Below, one piece after another: positions 26,334 through 33,655 of a stretch of DNA of 64,000 nt (the first letter of the stretch is position 1; every line of letters starts with the position of its first letter). This DNA is from an uncultured Flavihumibacter sp. (GTDB lineage: Bacteria > Bacteroidota > Bacteroidia > Chitinophagales > Chitinophagaceae). A model generated the notes under the pieces. That model did no database searches, was not told the DNA's origin, and saw only the letters and a list, made by a program, of their open reading frames with translations. Both the position numbers and the translations under genes were made by a program. The stretch is from positions 62,001 to 126,000 of the forward strand of contig CABHOY010000038.1 in assembly GCA_902168105.1 (NCBI GenBank). The letters are read 5' to 3'.

Positions 26334-26831
26334 TTATTTTACTGGTACTTCAACATGGGCATTATCCCATTCTACAACTAGTTTGTTTGAAGGCACAGTG
26401 ATTGTCAGCTTTTCAACCGGAGCACTGGTTTTACCGGCTTTCGCTTTCACTTGCAGTACGTTCTTGTCTTTAATCTTATCGTACTCGTAAGCACCCCACT
26501 GTTTCAGTGAGCTGTTCAACACAAATGTCCATTCGCTGGCTTCAGGAATAGTAAATAAAGTATAAGTACCTGCTTTTACAGGTTTGCCGCCGAAGCTGCC
26601 GTCTTTAGCAAAGGTGATCTCAGTAGCCTCGTTAGCGCCTAAACGCCATACTTTACCATAAGGCACCAGTTCACCGAAAATAACCCTGCCTCTTTTAGAT
26701 GGTTGTCCGTAAGCTACCTTAACGTTATTTCCTTCTGCAGTTATACGTGGGCTTTTAGGTGCTTTTTCCTGTGCAGATACAAAACCTGTTGTTCCTGCCA
26801 GTATTGCTAAAACTAATAGAACGTGTTTCAT
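26334..26831 (-). CDS. DUF2911 secreted protein
   Basis: 165 residues from the ATG at 26831, which begins a clean signal peptide (HVLLVLAILAGTTGFVSAQ). An upstream in-frame ATG at 26900 is unlikely. The domain shows KSPRITAEGNNVKVAYGQPSKRGR, FGELVPYGKVWRLGANEATEI, KAGTYTLFTIPE, EWTFVLN and QWGAYEYD, all DUF2911 signature blocks. Proteins of this family are periplasmic or exported in Bacteroidota and have no established function. It is monocistronic, upstream of and co-oriented with nothing that explains its role. Confidence 0.9.
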   Translation of the reverse strand: MKHVLLVLAILAGTTGFVSAQEKAPKSPRITAEGNNVKVAYGQPSKRGRVIFGELVPYGKVWRLGANEATEITFAKDGSFGGKPVKAGTYTLFTIPEASEWTFVLNSSLKQWGAYEYDKIKDKNVLQVKAKAGKTSAPVEKLTITVPSNKLVVEWDNAHVEVPVK

Positions 26832-26919
26832 AGTCGTAGTTGTTTTACTGTTCTGAATTTTATGAAAAATACACTCTTTCATCCATACCAGACTTACCAC
26901 TCATAACAATTCGTATGGC

Positions 26920-27465
26920 TTATTTTTTCTTCTCGCAGATGTTCTTCAGTTTGGTCAATCCATCCTCCAGTTGCGGTCCTGTCAGTTTATCGGCCAGGAA
27001 CCCTCTAAACTTCCACCATGGCAGCAAGCCCAGGTGAGTCTCCAGCCGCCACCGGATAACGGTACCTTTGCCGTCAACCGAAGGCTTCAGATCAAATGCA
27101 GCGGATATAGGTTTCATGGCATTGAACTCCATGTTATAATGAACACCTTTTGCCGGTGCGCTTTCGCTGATAAACACTTTGCCCAATACAGGCTTCTCCT
27201 TTTGCATGCCAGACCAGGTATAATAAGCGCCCTGACCAACAGCCGGATTCGAATATTCAAGGTTACCGGCAACACCGGGAGCCGCCCACGGATTCCATTC
27301 AGGCCAGGTATTCAGATCATTGATCTCGGAATATACGATCGGCAAAGGAGCATCTATCACACCGGAACGTTCAACGATCGCCTTTGAGGGTAGTAATAGG
27401 GAAATAAGAAATATCAATACCCCGAAACAAAGAACACTTAACAATAATAATTTAATGAAACGCAT
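26920..27465 (-). CDS. SRPBCC-family protein with N-terminal membrane anchor
   Basis: 181 residues. A hydrophobic N-terminus (LLLLSVLCFGVLIFLISLLL) anchors a START/polyketide-cyclase-like domain: IVERSGVIDAPLPIVYSEINDLNTWPEWNPW is the classical entry, and the long C-terminal helix ends in LTGPQLEDGLTKLKNICE. It may bind a hydrophobic ligand at the membrane. It lies 2 bases downstream of a second gene of the same family, so the pair looks like a tandem duplication that has diverged, co-transcribed on the minus strand. Confidence 0.85.
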   Translation of the reverse strand: MRFIKLLLLSVLCFGVLIFLISLLLPSKAIVERSGVIDAPLPIVYSEINDLNTWPEWNPWAAPGVAGNLEYSNPAVGQGAYYTWSGMQKEKPVLGKVFISESAPAKGVHYNMEFNAMKPISAAFDLKPSVDGKGTVIRWRLETHLGLLPWWKFRGFLADKLTGPQLEDGLTKLKNICEKKK

Positions 27466-27467
27466 AT

Positions 27468-28001
27468 CTATTTTACTAATTTCTCCAGGTTTTCCAAACC
27501 TCTTTCAAAATCTTTACCTATCGATCTGTCAAATATTAAACCCATGATCTTTCCTGTAGGATACCTGCCTACATCCATTGCCATGCTCCATGTTACATGG
27601 GTGCCCCTGCCTGAAGGTTCAAAACGGAAATAACCTTTCGTGACCTTGTTCTCCATGAAATGCATCTCGATCGTGATCTGTTTATTTGGCCGGGATGCCG
27701 TGATAGTGACCGATCCCCTGCCTATCTTCCGGTTCCTGCTTATCCACTGATAACCGGCCCCTTCCCCGCTTTTCTTATCATTGTAAGACAGCTTCATCAT
27801 AGGATCTGACTGCTGCCAGGGCGACCACTTCTCCCAGTTACGCAATACATTCACCTGGTCAAAAACTTCTGAAAGAGATGCGGGGATGGCTCTGACACGC
27901 ACAACCTTCACTGTAGCAGGCAGGAACATGCTGACAATGAACAAACCTGGTATAAGCACTGCAAGTGCCCCAAGTATGATAAATAAGGCTTGCATATACA
28001 A
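27468..28001 (-). CDS. SRPBCC-family protein with N-terminal membrane anchor
   Basis: 177 residues, start at 28001 or 27995. It has the same layout as its downstream neighbour: a hydrophobic N-terminal helix (LFIILGALAVLIPGLFIVSMFL) and then a START-like domain with VRVRAIPASLSEVFDQVNVLRNWEKWSPW, GYQWISRN, a KGYFRFEP strand and a C-terminal helix ending RGLENLEKLVK. The two share domain order, WP/WSPW motif and the closing helix, and so are paralogues. The ligand is unknown. It follows the ABC-2 permease gene by 27 bases on the same strand, so all three may form one transcript. Confidence 0.85.
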   Translation of the reverse strand: MYMQALFIILGALAVLIPGLFIVSMFLPATVKVVRVRAIPASLSEVFDQVNVLRNWEKWSPWQQSDPMMKLSYNDKKSGEGAGYQWISRNRKIGRGSVTITASRPNKQITIEMHFMENKVTKGYFRFEPSGRGTHVTWSMAMDVGRYPTGKIMGLIFDRSIGKDFERGLENLEKLVK

Positions 28002-28028
28002 AAGGTAGGAAAAAATCCAGACTTATCC

Positions 28029-29135
28029 CTATTCCCACTTGAATACCCTTACTGCCACGATGTATACGACCACACCCCAGAGCGCAATTACACCCAGTTC
28101 AAATCCTACATTCCACAAATGCTGCCCCTCGAAAGCGATCTTACGGAACGCATCGTTCAGGTAGGTCAGTGGCATAATACGGCATATCGGTTGTAACCAG
28201 GAAGGGAAAGCATCTACTGCCACAAAAGTGCCTGCCAGCAGGAACTGTGGTAAAGTGATCACGTTCGCAATAGGCGGTATCGCGCTTTCACTGTTCGCAA
28301 TGCCACTTACCACAAAGCCAAAACCCATAAATACGATCACGCCGAACGACGTCAGTACCAGCATTTCAAAGAAAGTGGTCCATCCATGCACCAGGGTAAA
28401 CCCGAAAGCAAAATAACCGATGGCAATGATGATAACAGCGCCAGCTACCTGGAATATCAGGCGGGCAAGCGCTTCTCCCAGTACTATATAGATCCTCCGG
28501 ATCGGTGTGGCGAAGAAACGTTTTAATACCAGCGTCTGACGCAGACTGAAGAAGAGGAATGCAGTGCTGAACACAGCCGCGCTTAACAGGGAAAAGCTAA
28601 GCAGACCGGGAAGGATAAAGTCGATCGTCCTGTACCGGCGGCCTGGCAATACTTCCACCGGCTCCAGTTTCGCAACCGAGCCCCGGGGATAATAAACATC
28701 ATCTGCTTTATAAATGATGCCCCTCAGTATAGTGTTAAATAAAGAGATCTTATCAGTAGCAGCGGTCGACGTCTGTACCTTCACATCGCAGGCAGGCGCA
28801 TTTGCGGCTGCCGCCGGACGGGATGTAATACGGATAATGGCGGTAATATGACCCTTCTTCAGATCATCTTCCATTTCTGCAGCCGGCTGACCAGTGATCA
28901 GTTTCAGACTTTTCTCCTTTACAAGTTGCCGGTACAGATAACTGCTTGTATCCGTAGCGGCGTCCACCCCGACCTTCACTGATATGCCATTATCCCCTAT
29001 AAAGCCGAATACGAGGATAAAAACCAGGGGAAACCCCAGGCTGAAGATTACTGCTGAAGGGCTTCTGACTATTCCTATCAGGCTCGCTTTTGCCATGGCT
29101 AACAGCGCCTTCCATTGATTATATTTTACCGCCAT
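28029..29135 (-). CDS. ABC-2 type transporter permease without a nearby ATPase
   Basis: 368 residues. One N-terminal membrane helix (AVIFSLGFPLVFILVFGFIG, residues 27-46) is followed by an extracytoplasmic domain of about 130 residues with the DxxTSSYLYRQLV pattern. At least five C-terminal helices follow (from FILPGLLSFSLLSAAVF near residue 175), including the ABC-2 motif GFVVSGIANSESAIPPIANVITLPQFLLAG. This is the permease half of an exporter of the DrrB/YhhJ type. No ATP-binding partner is encoded within 20 kb here, so it must pair with one encoded elsewhere. The substrate is unknown. It may head the transcript including the two SRPBCC genes. Confidence 0.85.
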   Translation of the reverse strand: MAVKYNQWKALLAMAKASLIGIVRSPSAVIFSLGFPLVFILVFGFIGDNGISVKVGVDAATDTSSYLYRQLVKEKSLKLITGQPAAEMEDDLKKGHITAIIRITSRPAAAANAPACDVKVQTSTAATDKISLFNTILRGIIYKADDVYYPRGSVAKLEPVEVLPGRRYRTIDFILPGLLSFSLLSAAVFSTAFLFFSLRQTLVLKRFFATPIRRIYIVLGEALARLIFQVAGAVIIIAIGYFAFGFTLVHGWTTFFEMLVLTSFGVIVFMGFGFVVSGIANSESAIPPIANVITLPQFLLAGTFVAVDAFPSWLQPICRIMPLTYLNDAFRKIAFEGQHLWNVGFELGVIALWGVVVYIVAVRVFKWE

Positions 29136-29201
29136 ACTTACTTAACGCTGGTCTATTCTTAAAAAATCGCATAAAACTACTATTGTTTTACCCATTTCCA
29201 T

Positions 29202-29230
29202 AAAAAAACCTGCCGTTAAAGGCAGGTTTA
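29202..29230 (-). terminator. sppA terminator
   Basis: AAACCTGCC and GGCAGGTTT arms around GTTAAA, followed on the minus strand by seven T residues, 21 bases after the sppA stop. Confidence 0.9.
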
Positions 29231-29250
29231 ATACTATTTTAAGTCTGGTT

Positions 29251-31014
29251 TTACCTGATTTCCATCACGTAAGGCAACTTTGCCTGTATCTCTCCATTCA
29301 TTTCTTTCAGATGTTTGATCTGCTTGTACAGCGTATACTGGTCGCCCAGCTCACTCTTAATAGCAGCCTCCATATGAGTGTCGTCGTTAAATGACTTTAT
29401 AAATTTGGCGAACGGCTCCTGCGGTTCAGGATATTCCCTCAACCGGAAAGTACCAACTTTAGCCAGTTTCGCAGCACATTTAATCGCGTCGTCAATACCA
29501 CCGATCCTATCTACCAGTCCGAGTTGTTTTGCCTGTATACCGCTCCATACACGTCCCTGGGCGATGCTGTCAACTATCGGCCCACTCAGTTTACGGCCAT
29601 CTACCACACGGCCTTTAAAAGTGCCGTAAATGCTGTCGACAGAGTTTTGGATGAACTTCTTCTCGATCTCTGTCAACGGACGGGAGGTATTGCCCAGATC
29701 AGCATATTGTGCTGTCTTTACGCCGTCAAACGTTACGCCCAGTTTATTCTTAAAGAAACCCTGCAGATTCGGCAGTACGGCAAATACACCGATAGAACCT
29801 GTCAGTGTGTTCGGCTCTGCGAAAATTGAATCAGCCATGCAGGAGATATAATACCCCCCTGACGCTGCGTAATCGCCCATGGACACCACCACCGGTTTGC
29901 TCTTTTTAGCCAGTATCAGCTCACGCCAGATAGACTCTGACGCCAGTGCACTACCACCCGGAGAGTTCACACGGAAAACGATCGCTTTAACATCCTTATC
30001 CTGTCTCGCCTCACGAATGAGTTTTACAAAATGACCGCTGCTGATCGTGCTCTCTTTCTCACTGTCGCCGCCTACGATACTTCCTTCTGCATAGATCAGC
30101 GCTATTTTGCTGTCCTCACCTTTACCCGTAACAATATCTGTAGCGCTCTCGTATTTCGAAAGGGAAATGAAATTGACCTTCTCGTCCCCTTCTTTCCCCA
30201 ATCTTGATTTGATCTCGTCCATCACCTCGTCGTTATACTTCAAGCCATCTACCAGTTTATATTTCAGCGCATCTGCAGCCTCCTGGATCAAACCTTCGTT
30301 GGCATAACGGTGTAAGGTGGCAGTATCAATTTTCCTTGAAGCACCTATATTCTTTAGGAAATTACCATAAAGGTCTCCCAGGTAAGCATTTGTCTGGATC
30401 TTGTTAGCCACCGTCATCTGTGTTTCACGTAATGGCTCCGTAGCGCTCTTGAATCGGCCATCGTAAAAGATCTGCGGCTGGATCTCCAGTTTCTCCAGTG
30501 TTCCCTTCAGGAAGGTCAGCTGTGTAAAGAAACCACTGAATTCCAGTCCTCCTTTCGGATGCACATATACCTTATCGGCCAGGGACGCCATATAATAGCT
30601 TTTCTGGTCCATCACTTCCCCGTATGCATAAATGAACTTGCCCGACTGCTTAAAATGCAACAGTGCATTGCGCACTTCTTCATTGGTGGCAAACCCGTTC
30701 GCATTGTTGTCCGCCTTCAGGTAGATCCCTTTGATATTATCATCAGTTTCTGCTTTTCTGATCAGACGCACCACGTCATAAAGTCCCGGGGTTTCTTTTG
30801 GCCCCTGGCGCAGTACGGCGTTTACAGGATCCACGATCTTCTGTTCGGTATAAGGCTGACTCGTTTCCAGTACAAGTACTCCGTTTGGCGATATAGTAAC
30901 AACTTCTGGGCTAACCGCTTTCGTTATAACCCCCATCAGGATGACTATCCCAAGTACGGAGATCACGATGAAGGCCAGTAGAACGGCGAAGAAAATTTTA
31001 AAAAAGCTACGCAT
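29251..31014 (-). CDS. sppA: Signal peptide peptidase SppA, 67K type
   Basis: 587-residue inner-membrane serine protease that degrades signal peptides left after secretion. An N-terminal membrane helix (FAVLLAFIVISVLGIVILMG) is followed by two tandem ClpP-like domains, the long form known from E. coli. The expected lysine of the catalytic dyad is in the N-terminal repeat at LADKVYV (near residue 150). The nucleophilic serine is in MGDYAASGGYYIS in the second repeat (near residue 383), preceded by VFRVNSPGGSALAS. Length is close to the 618 residues of the E. coli enzyme. It is monocistronic and divergent from folK, with a candidate -7 box at 31063-31070. Confidence 0.93.
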   Translation of the reverse strand: MRSFFKIFFAVLLAFIVISVLGIVILMGVITKAVSPEVVTISPNGVLVLETSQPYTEQKIVDPVNAVLRQGPKETPGLYDVVRLIRKAETDDNIKGIYLKADNNANGFATNEEVRNALLHFKQSGKFIYAYGEVMDQKSYYMASLADKVYVHPKGGLEFSGFFTQLTFLKGTLEKLEIQPQIFYDGRFKSATEPLRETQMTVANKIQTNAYLGDLYGNFLKNIGASRKIDTATLHRYANEGLIQEAADALKYKLVDGLKYNDEVMDEIKSRLGKEGDEKVNFISLSKYESATDIVTGKGEDSKIALIYAEGSIVGGDSEKESTISSGHFVKLIREARQDKDVKAIVFRVNSPGGSALASESIWRELILAKKSKPVVVSMGDYAASGGYYISCMADSIFAEPNTLTGSIGVFAVLPNLQGFFKNKLGVTFDGVKTAQYADLGNTSRPLTEIEKKFIQNSVDSIYGTFKGRVVDGRKLSGPIVDSIAQGRVWSGIQAKQLGLVDRIGGIDDAIKCAAKLAKVGTFRLREYPEPQEPFAKFIKSFNDDTHMEAAIKSELGDQYTLYKQIKHLKEMNGEIQAKLPYVMEIR

Positions 31015-31062
31015 TTATGGAAGATTTAGTTTTAATGGACCTGCCGGTCGTCTTACTTTTTC

Positions 31063-31089
31063 CAAAAATAAAGAATATGTATACTTTTG
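31063..31089. promoter_or_regulatory. Back-to-back -7 boxes for sppA (minus) and folK (plus)
   Basis: TACTTTTG at 31082-31089 on the plus strand faces folK, and TATTTTTG at 31070-31063 on the minus strand faces sppA. Both match TAnnTTTG exactly. Clear TTTG -33 elements are missing. Their starts would lie about 10 and 40 bases before the two genes. Confidence 0.55.
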
Positions 31090-31104
31090 GGCCGTTGAAG
31101 ATAC

Positions 31105-31596
31105 ATGAATAAAGCAATATTACTTATAGGTGGCAATCTGGGTGACCGCACCGGTCATTTACAACAAGCTGTAGAGCAAATAGATAAGCAGATAGGGAAG
31201 GTGGAAAAAATTTCCGCTCTTTACGAGACGGCTGCATGGGGCCATGTAGCACAGCCAGATTACCTGAATCAGGCCCTCCTGGTGTCAACAGATATGGATG
31301 CACGAACTCTCCTTGAGACCGTATTGGCCATAGAGCACAATATCGGTCGCATCCGCCGTCAGAAATGGGGAGCCCGGGTCATTGACATAGATATTATCTT
31401 TTATAACGATGCCGTCATCAATCAGCCCGATCTGAAGGTTCCGCACCCTCAAATGCAGTTCAGACAATTTGTCCTGGTTCCCCTCCGGGAAATACTCCCC
31501 GATTGGCAACACCCTGTACTACACCAGTCTGTCAGCACTTTACTTGAAAACTGCACAGACGAACTACCAGCCGTAAAATATAACGGCGTAAGCTAA
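31105..31596 (+). CDS. folK: 2-amino-4-hydroxy-6-hydroxymethyldihydropteridine pyrophosphokinase
   Basis: 163-residue HPPK of folate biosynthesis, transferring pyrophosphate from ATP to hydroxymethyl-dihydropterin. Visible features are AILLIGGNLGDR (residues 4-15), SALYETAAWG, DYLNQALLVSTD, IEHNIGRIRRQKWGARVIDIDIIFY with the Asp pair that holds Mg, and PHPQMQFRQFVLVPLREI. It is followed 18 bases later by a deoxynucleoside kinase gene, so the two nucleotide or cofactor genes form an operon. Full length. Confidence 0.95.
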   Translation: MNKAILLIGGNLGDRTGHLQQAVEQIDKQIGKVEKISALYETAAWGHVAQPDYLNQALLVSTDMDARTLLETVLAIEHNIGRIRRQKWGARVIDIDIIFYNDAVINQPDLKVPHPQMQFRQFVLVPLREILPDWQHPVLHQSVSTLLENCTDELPAVKYNGVS

Positions 31597-31614
31597 ATCA
31601 TCTACAACCGGTCC

Positions 31615-32238
31615 ATGAATTACAGATACATCACTATAGAAGGCAACATAGGCGCAGGAAAAACGACCCTGGCCACCAAACTCGCAGCACACTTTAACGC
31701 AAAACTGATCCTGGAAGAATTTGCAGATAATCCGTTCCTGCCAAAGTTTTACGAAAAGCCCCAGCAATACGCCTTCCCACTGGAACTGTTCTTCATGGCC
31801 GAACGTTACAAACAGCTGAAAGACATGCTGCAGATACAGGATATGTTCAGCAATCTTGTCGTGTCTGACTATCTTTTTATCAAGAGCCTTCTCTTTGCAA
31901 AGATCAATCTGAAAGAAGAAGAATATAGTCTCTATCAGAAACTCTTTGATATTATCAATCCACAGCTGGTACAACCGGACCTGCTCATTTTTCTGAATGC
32001 CCCCATTCCCAAATTACAGCAGAATATCAAATACCGTAACCGTTCCTATGAACAACAGATCGCAGATGAATATCTCGTAAACGTGCACGACATGTACATG
32101 CAGTATATCCGCCAGCATCCCGTTCGTACACTGATGGTCGACATGACAAAAGTAGATTTTGTTAAAAATCCCGGCGATTTCGATCACCTGTTGCAAGCCC
32201 TCGACAAAGATTACGAGCCGGGTATTCACTACCTGTAA
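31615..32238 (+). CDS. Deoxynucleoside kinase (deoxyadenosine/deoxyguanosine kinase type)
   Basis: 207 residues. The P-loop is EGNIGAGKTTLA (residues 9-20), followed by EEFADNPFLPKFY, which contacts the base and sugar. FPLELFFMAERYKQL, a DYLFIKSLLFA helix and LLIFLNAPIPKLQQNIKYRNRSYEQQI, with the RxRxxE-like lid, follow. This matches Bacteroidota deoxynucleoside kinases, which salvage purine deoxynucleosides. It is second in the folK operon, in the cytoplasm. Confidence 0.9.
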   Translation: MNYRYITIEGNIGAGKTTLATKLAAHFNAKLILEEFADNPFLPKFYEKPQQYAFPLELFFMAERYKQLKDMLQIQDMFSNLVVSDYLFIKSLLFAKINLKEEEYSLYQKLFDIINPQLVQPDLLIFLNAPIPKLQQNIKYRNRSYEQQIADEYLVNVHDMYMQYIRQHPVRTLMVDMTKVDFVKNPGDFDHLLQALDKDYEPGIHYL

Positions 32239-32268
32239 GCGCCGTCCGGGGGGTGCATCATACTTTTT

Positions 32269-33495
32269 TTATCTTCCTGCAATAGTGCTTGCGGCTACCC
32301 AGGCGCTTGTCCACGCATGCTGGAAATTAAAGCCTCCTGTAATGCCATCCACATCCATCACTTCACCGGCAAAGAATAATCCGGGCGCAAGTTTACTTTC
32401 CATTGTGGCAGGATCTATTTCAGATAATTTTATACCGCCACAGGTCACAAACTCTTCTTTAAAGGTCGTTTTTCCCTTTACAGGGCATTCCATGGCCGTC
32501 AGATATTTTATCAGTTTATACTGCTCTTTCGCCGGCATATCTGCCCACCGCACATCCTCTCCTATTCCTGATTGTTGAAGGAAGAACTGCCATAAACGCT
32601 GCGGCAGTCCGAAAGGATTTTTATGATGTATTTTCTGTCCTCCCAGGTCAAAACGCAGCCCCCGTATTTCTTCCCGTAAACTGTTTTCGTTGAATGCAGG
32701 CAACCAGTTGATCAATGCTGTAAACTGGTATTGCAACGCACCCAATTCCCTTGCACCCCATGCTGAAAGCCGCAATACGCACGGCCCGCTCATGCCCCAG
32801 TGGGTGATCAGTAACGGCCCCTGTTCCTGCAGTTTAGTGCCGGCTATCTTCACATGCGCTTCCTCCACACTCACCCCCATCAGGGAGGTAATGGGATTGC
32901 CTGGCATATTGAACGTGAACAGCGAAGGCATAGGCGCTATGATCTCATGTCCTGTCGACTGTAACCATGCAAATTTGTCCAGCTGCGCATACCCGCCCGC
33001 CGCCACACAAACAAGATCGGCTTTCAATACCCCGCCGTCATGCAACCGTACTTCCCAACCATTACCTGCGGCCGCCAGTTCATCAACGGCTACACTCGTC
33101 CGGATCTTTACACCGTACCTGTCCGCCTCTTTCAGCAGGCAGTCGATGATGGTCTGAGAGTTGTCCGTTACCGGAAACATCCTGCCGTCAGCTTCCGCTT
33201 TCAGTGTTACCCCTCTTTCCTTGAACCAGGTAATGGTATCAGGCACAAAAAAACGGCCGAACGACTTCTTTACAAAATGCTGTCCTCTCGGATAACGTTT
33301 TGACATATATAATATATCGGGAGCATTATGCGTTACGTTACACCTTCCACCGCCAGAAACTTTCACTTTAGATAAAAGTTTATTACTTTTTTCTATTAAT
33401 ATGACTTCCAGCTGACTATGAAGGCGCGCGGCATTCACTGCACAGAAAAAACCGGCGGCTCCACCCCCTATTACTACTAATCTCTTGTTTACCAT
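32269..33495 (-). CDS. BaiN/HI0933-family NAD(P)/FAD-dependent oxidoreductase
   Basis: 408-residue flavoprotein. The N-terminal Rossmann motif is VIGGGAAGFFCAVNAA (residues 7-22), then the family signature SKVKVSGGGRCNVTH (residues 42-56), a mid-domain CVAAGGYAQLDKFAWLQSTGHEI, a THWGMSGPCVLRLSAWGAR block and the C-terminal PGLFFAGEVMDVDGITGGFNFQHAWTSAW that closes the FAD site. Family members include BaiN and rdsA-like proteins, with no single agreed substrate. It is monocistronic and convergent with the kinase gene, with only 30 bases between them. Confidence 0.92.
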   Translation of the reverse strand: MVNKRLVVIGGGAAGFFCAVNAARLHSQLEVILIEKSNKLLSKVKVSGGGRCNVTHNAPDILYMSKRYPRGQHFVKKSFGRFFVPDTITWFKERGVTLKAEADGRMFPVTDNSQTIIDCLLKEADRYGVKIRTSVAVDELAAAGNGWEVRLHDGGVLKADLVCVAAGGYAQLDKFAWLQSTGHEIIAPMPSLFTFNMPGNPITSLMGVSVEEAHVKIAGTKLQEQGPLLITHWGMSGPCVLRLSAWGARELGALQYQFTALINWLPAFNENSLREEIRGLRFDLGGQKIHHKNPFGLPQRLWQFFLQQSGIGEDVRWADMPAKEQYKLIKYLTAMECPVKGKTTFKEEFVTCGGIKLSEIDPATMESKLAPGLFFAGEVMDVDGITGGFNFQHAWTSAWVAASTIAGR

Positions 33496-33655
33496 GTTTT
33501 TATATCACGGAGTTTTCTAAAATCACAATCCAGCCGCAATAATAATTCAAAGCCGGGACATTCTAATTTATTAACTACCAATAACATTATTTGCATATAT
33601 TAATTTTTCACACTACTTTGCATATTATATTTTTTGATACTATATTGTCCGCAAA

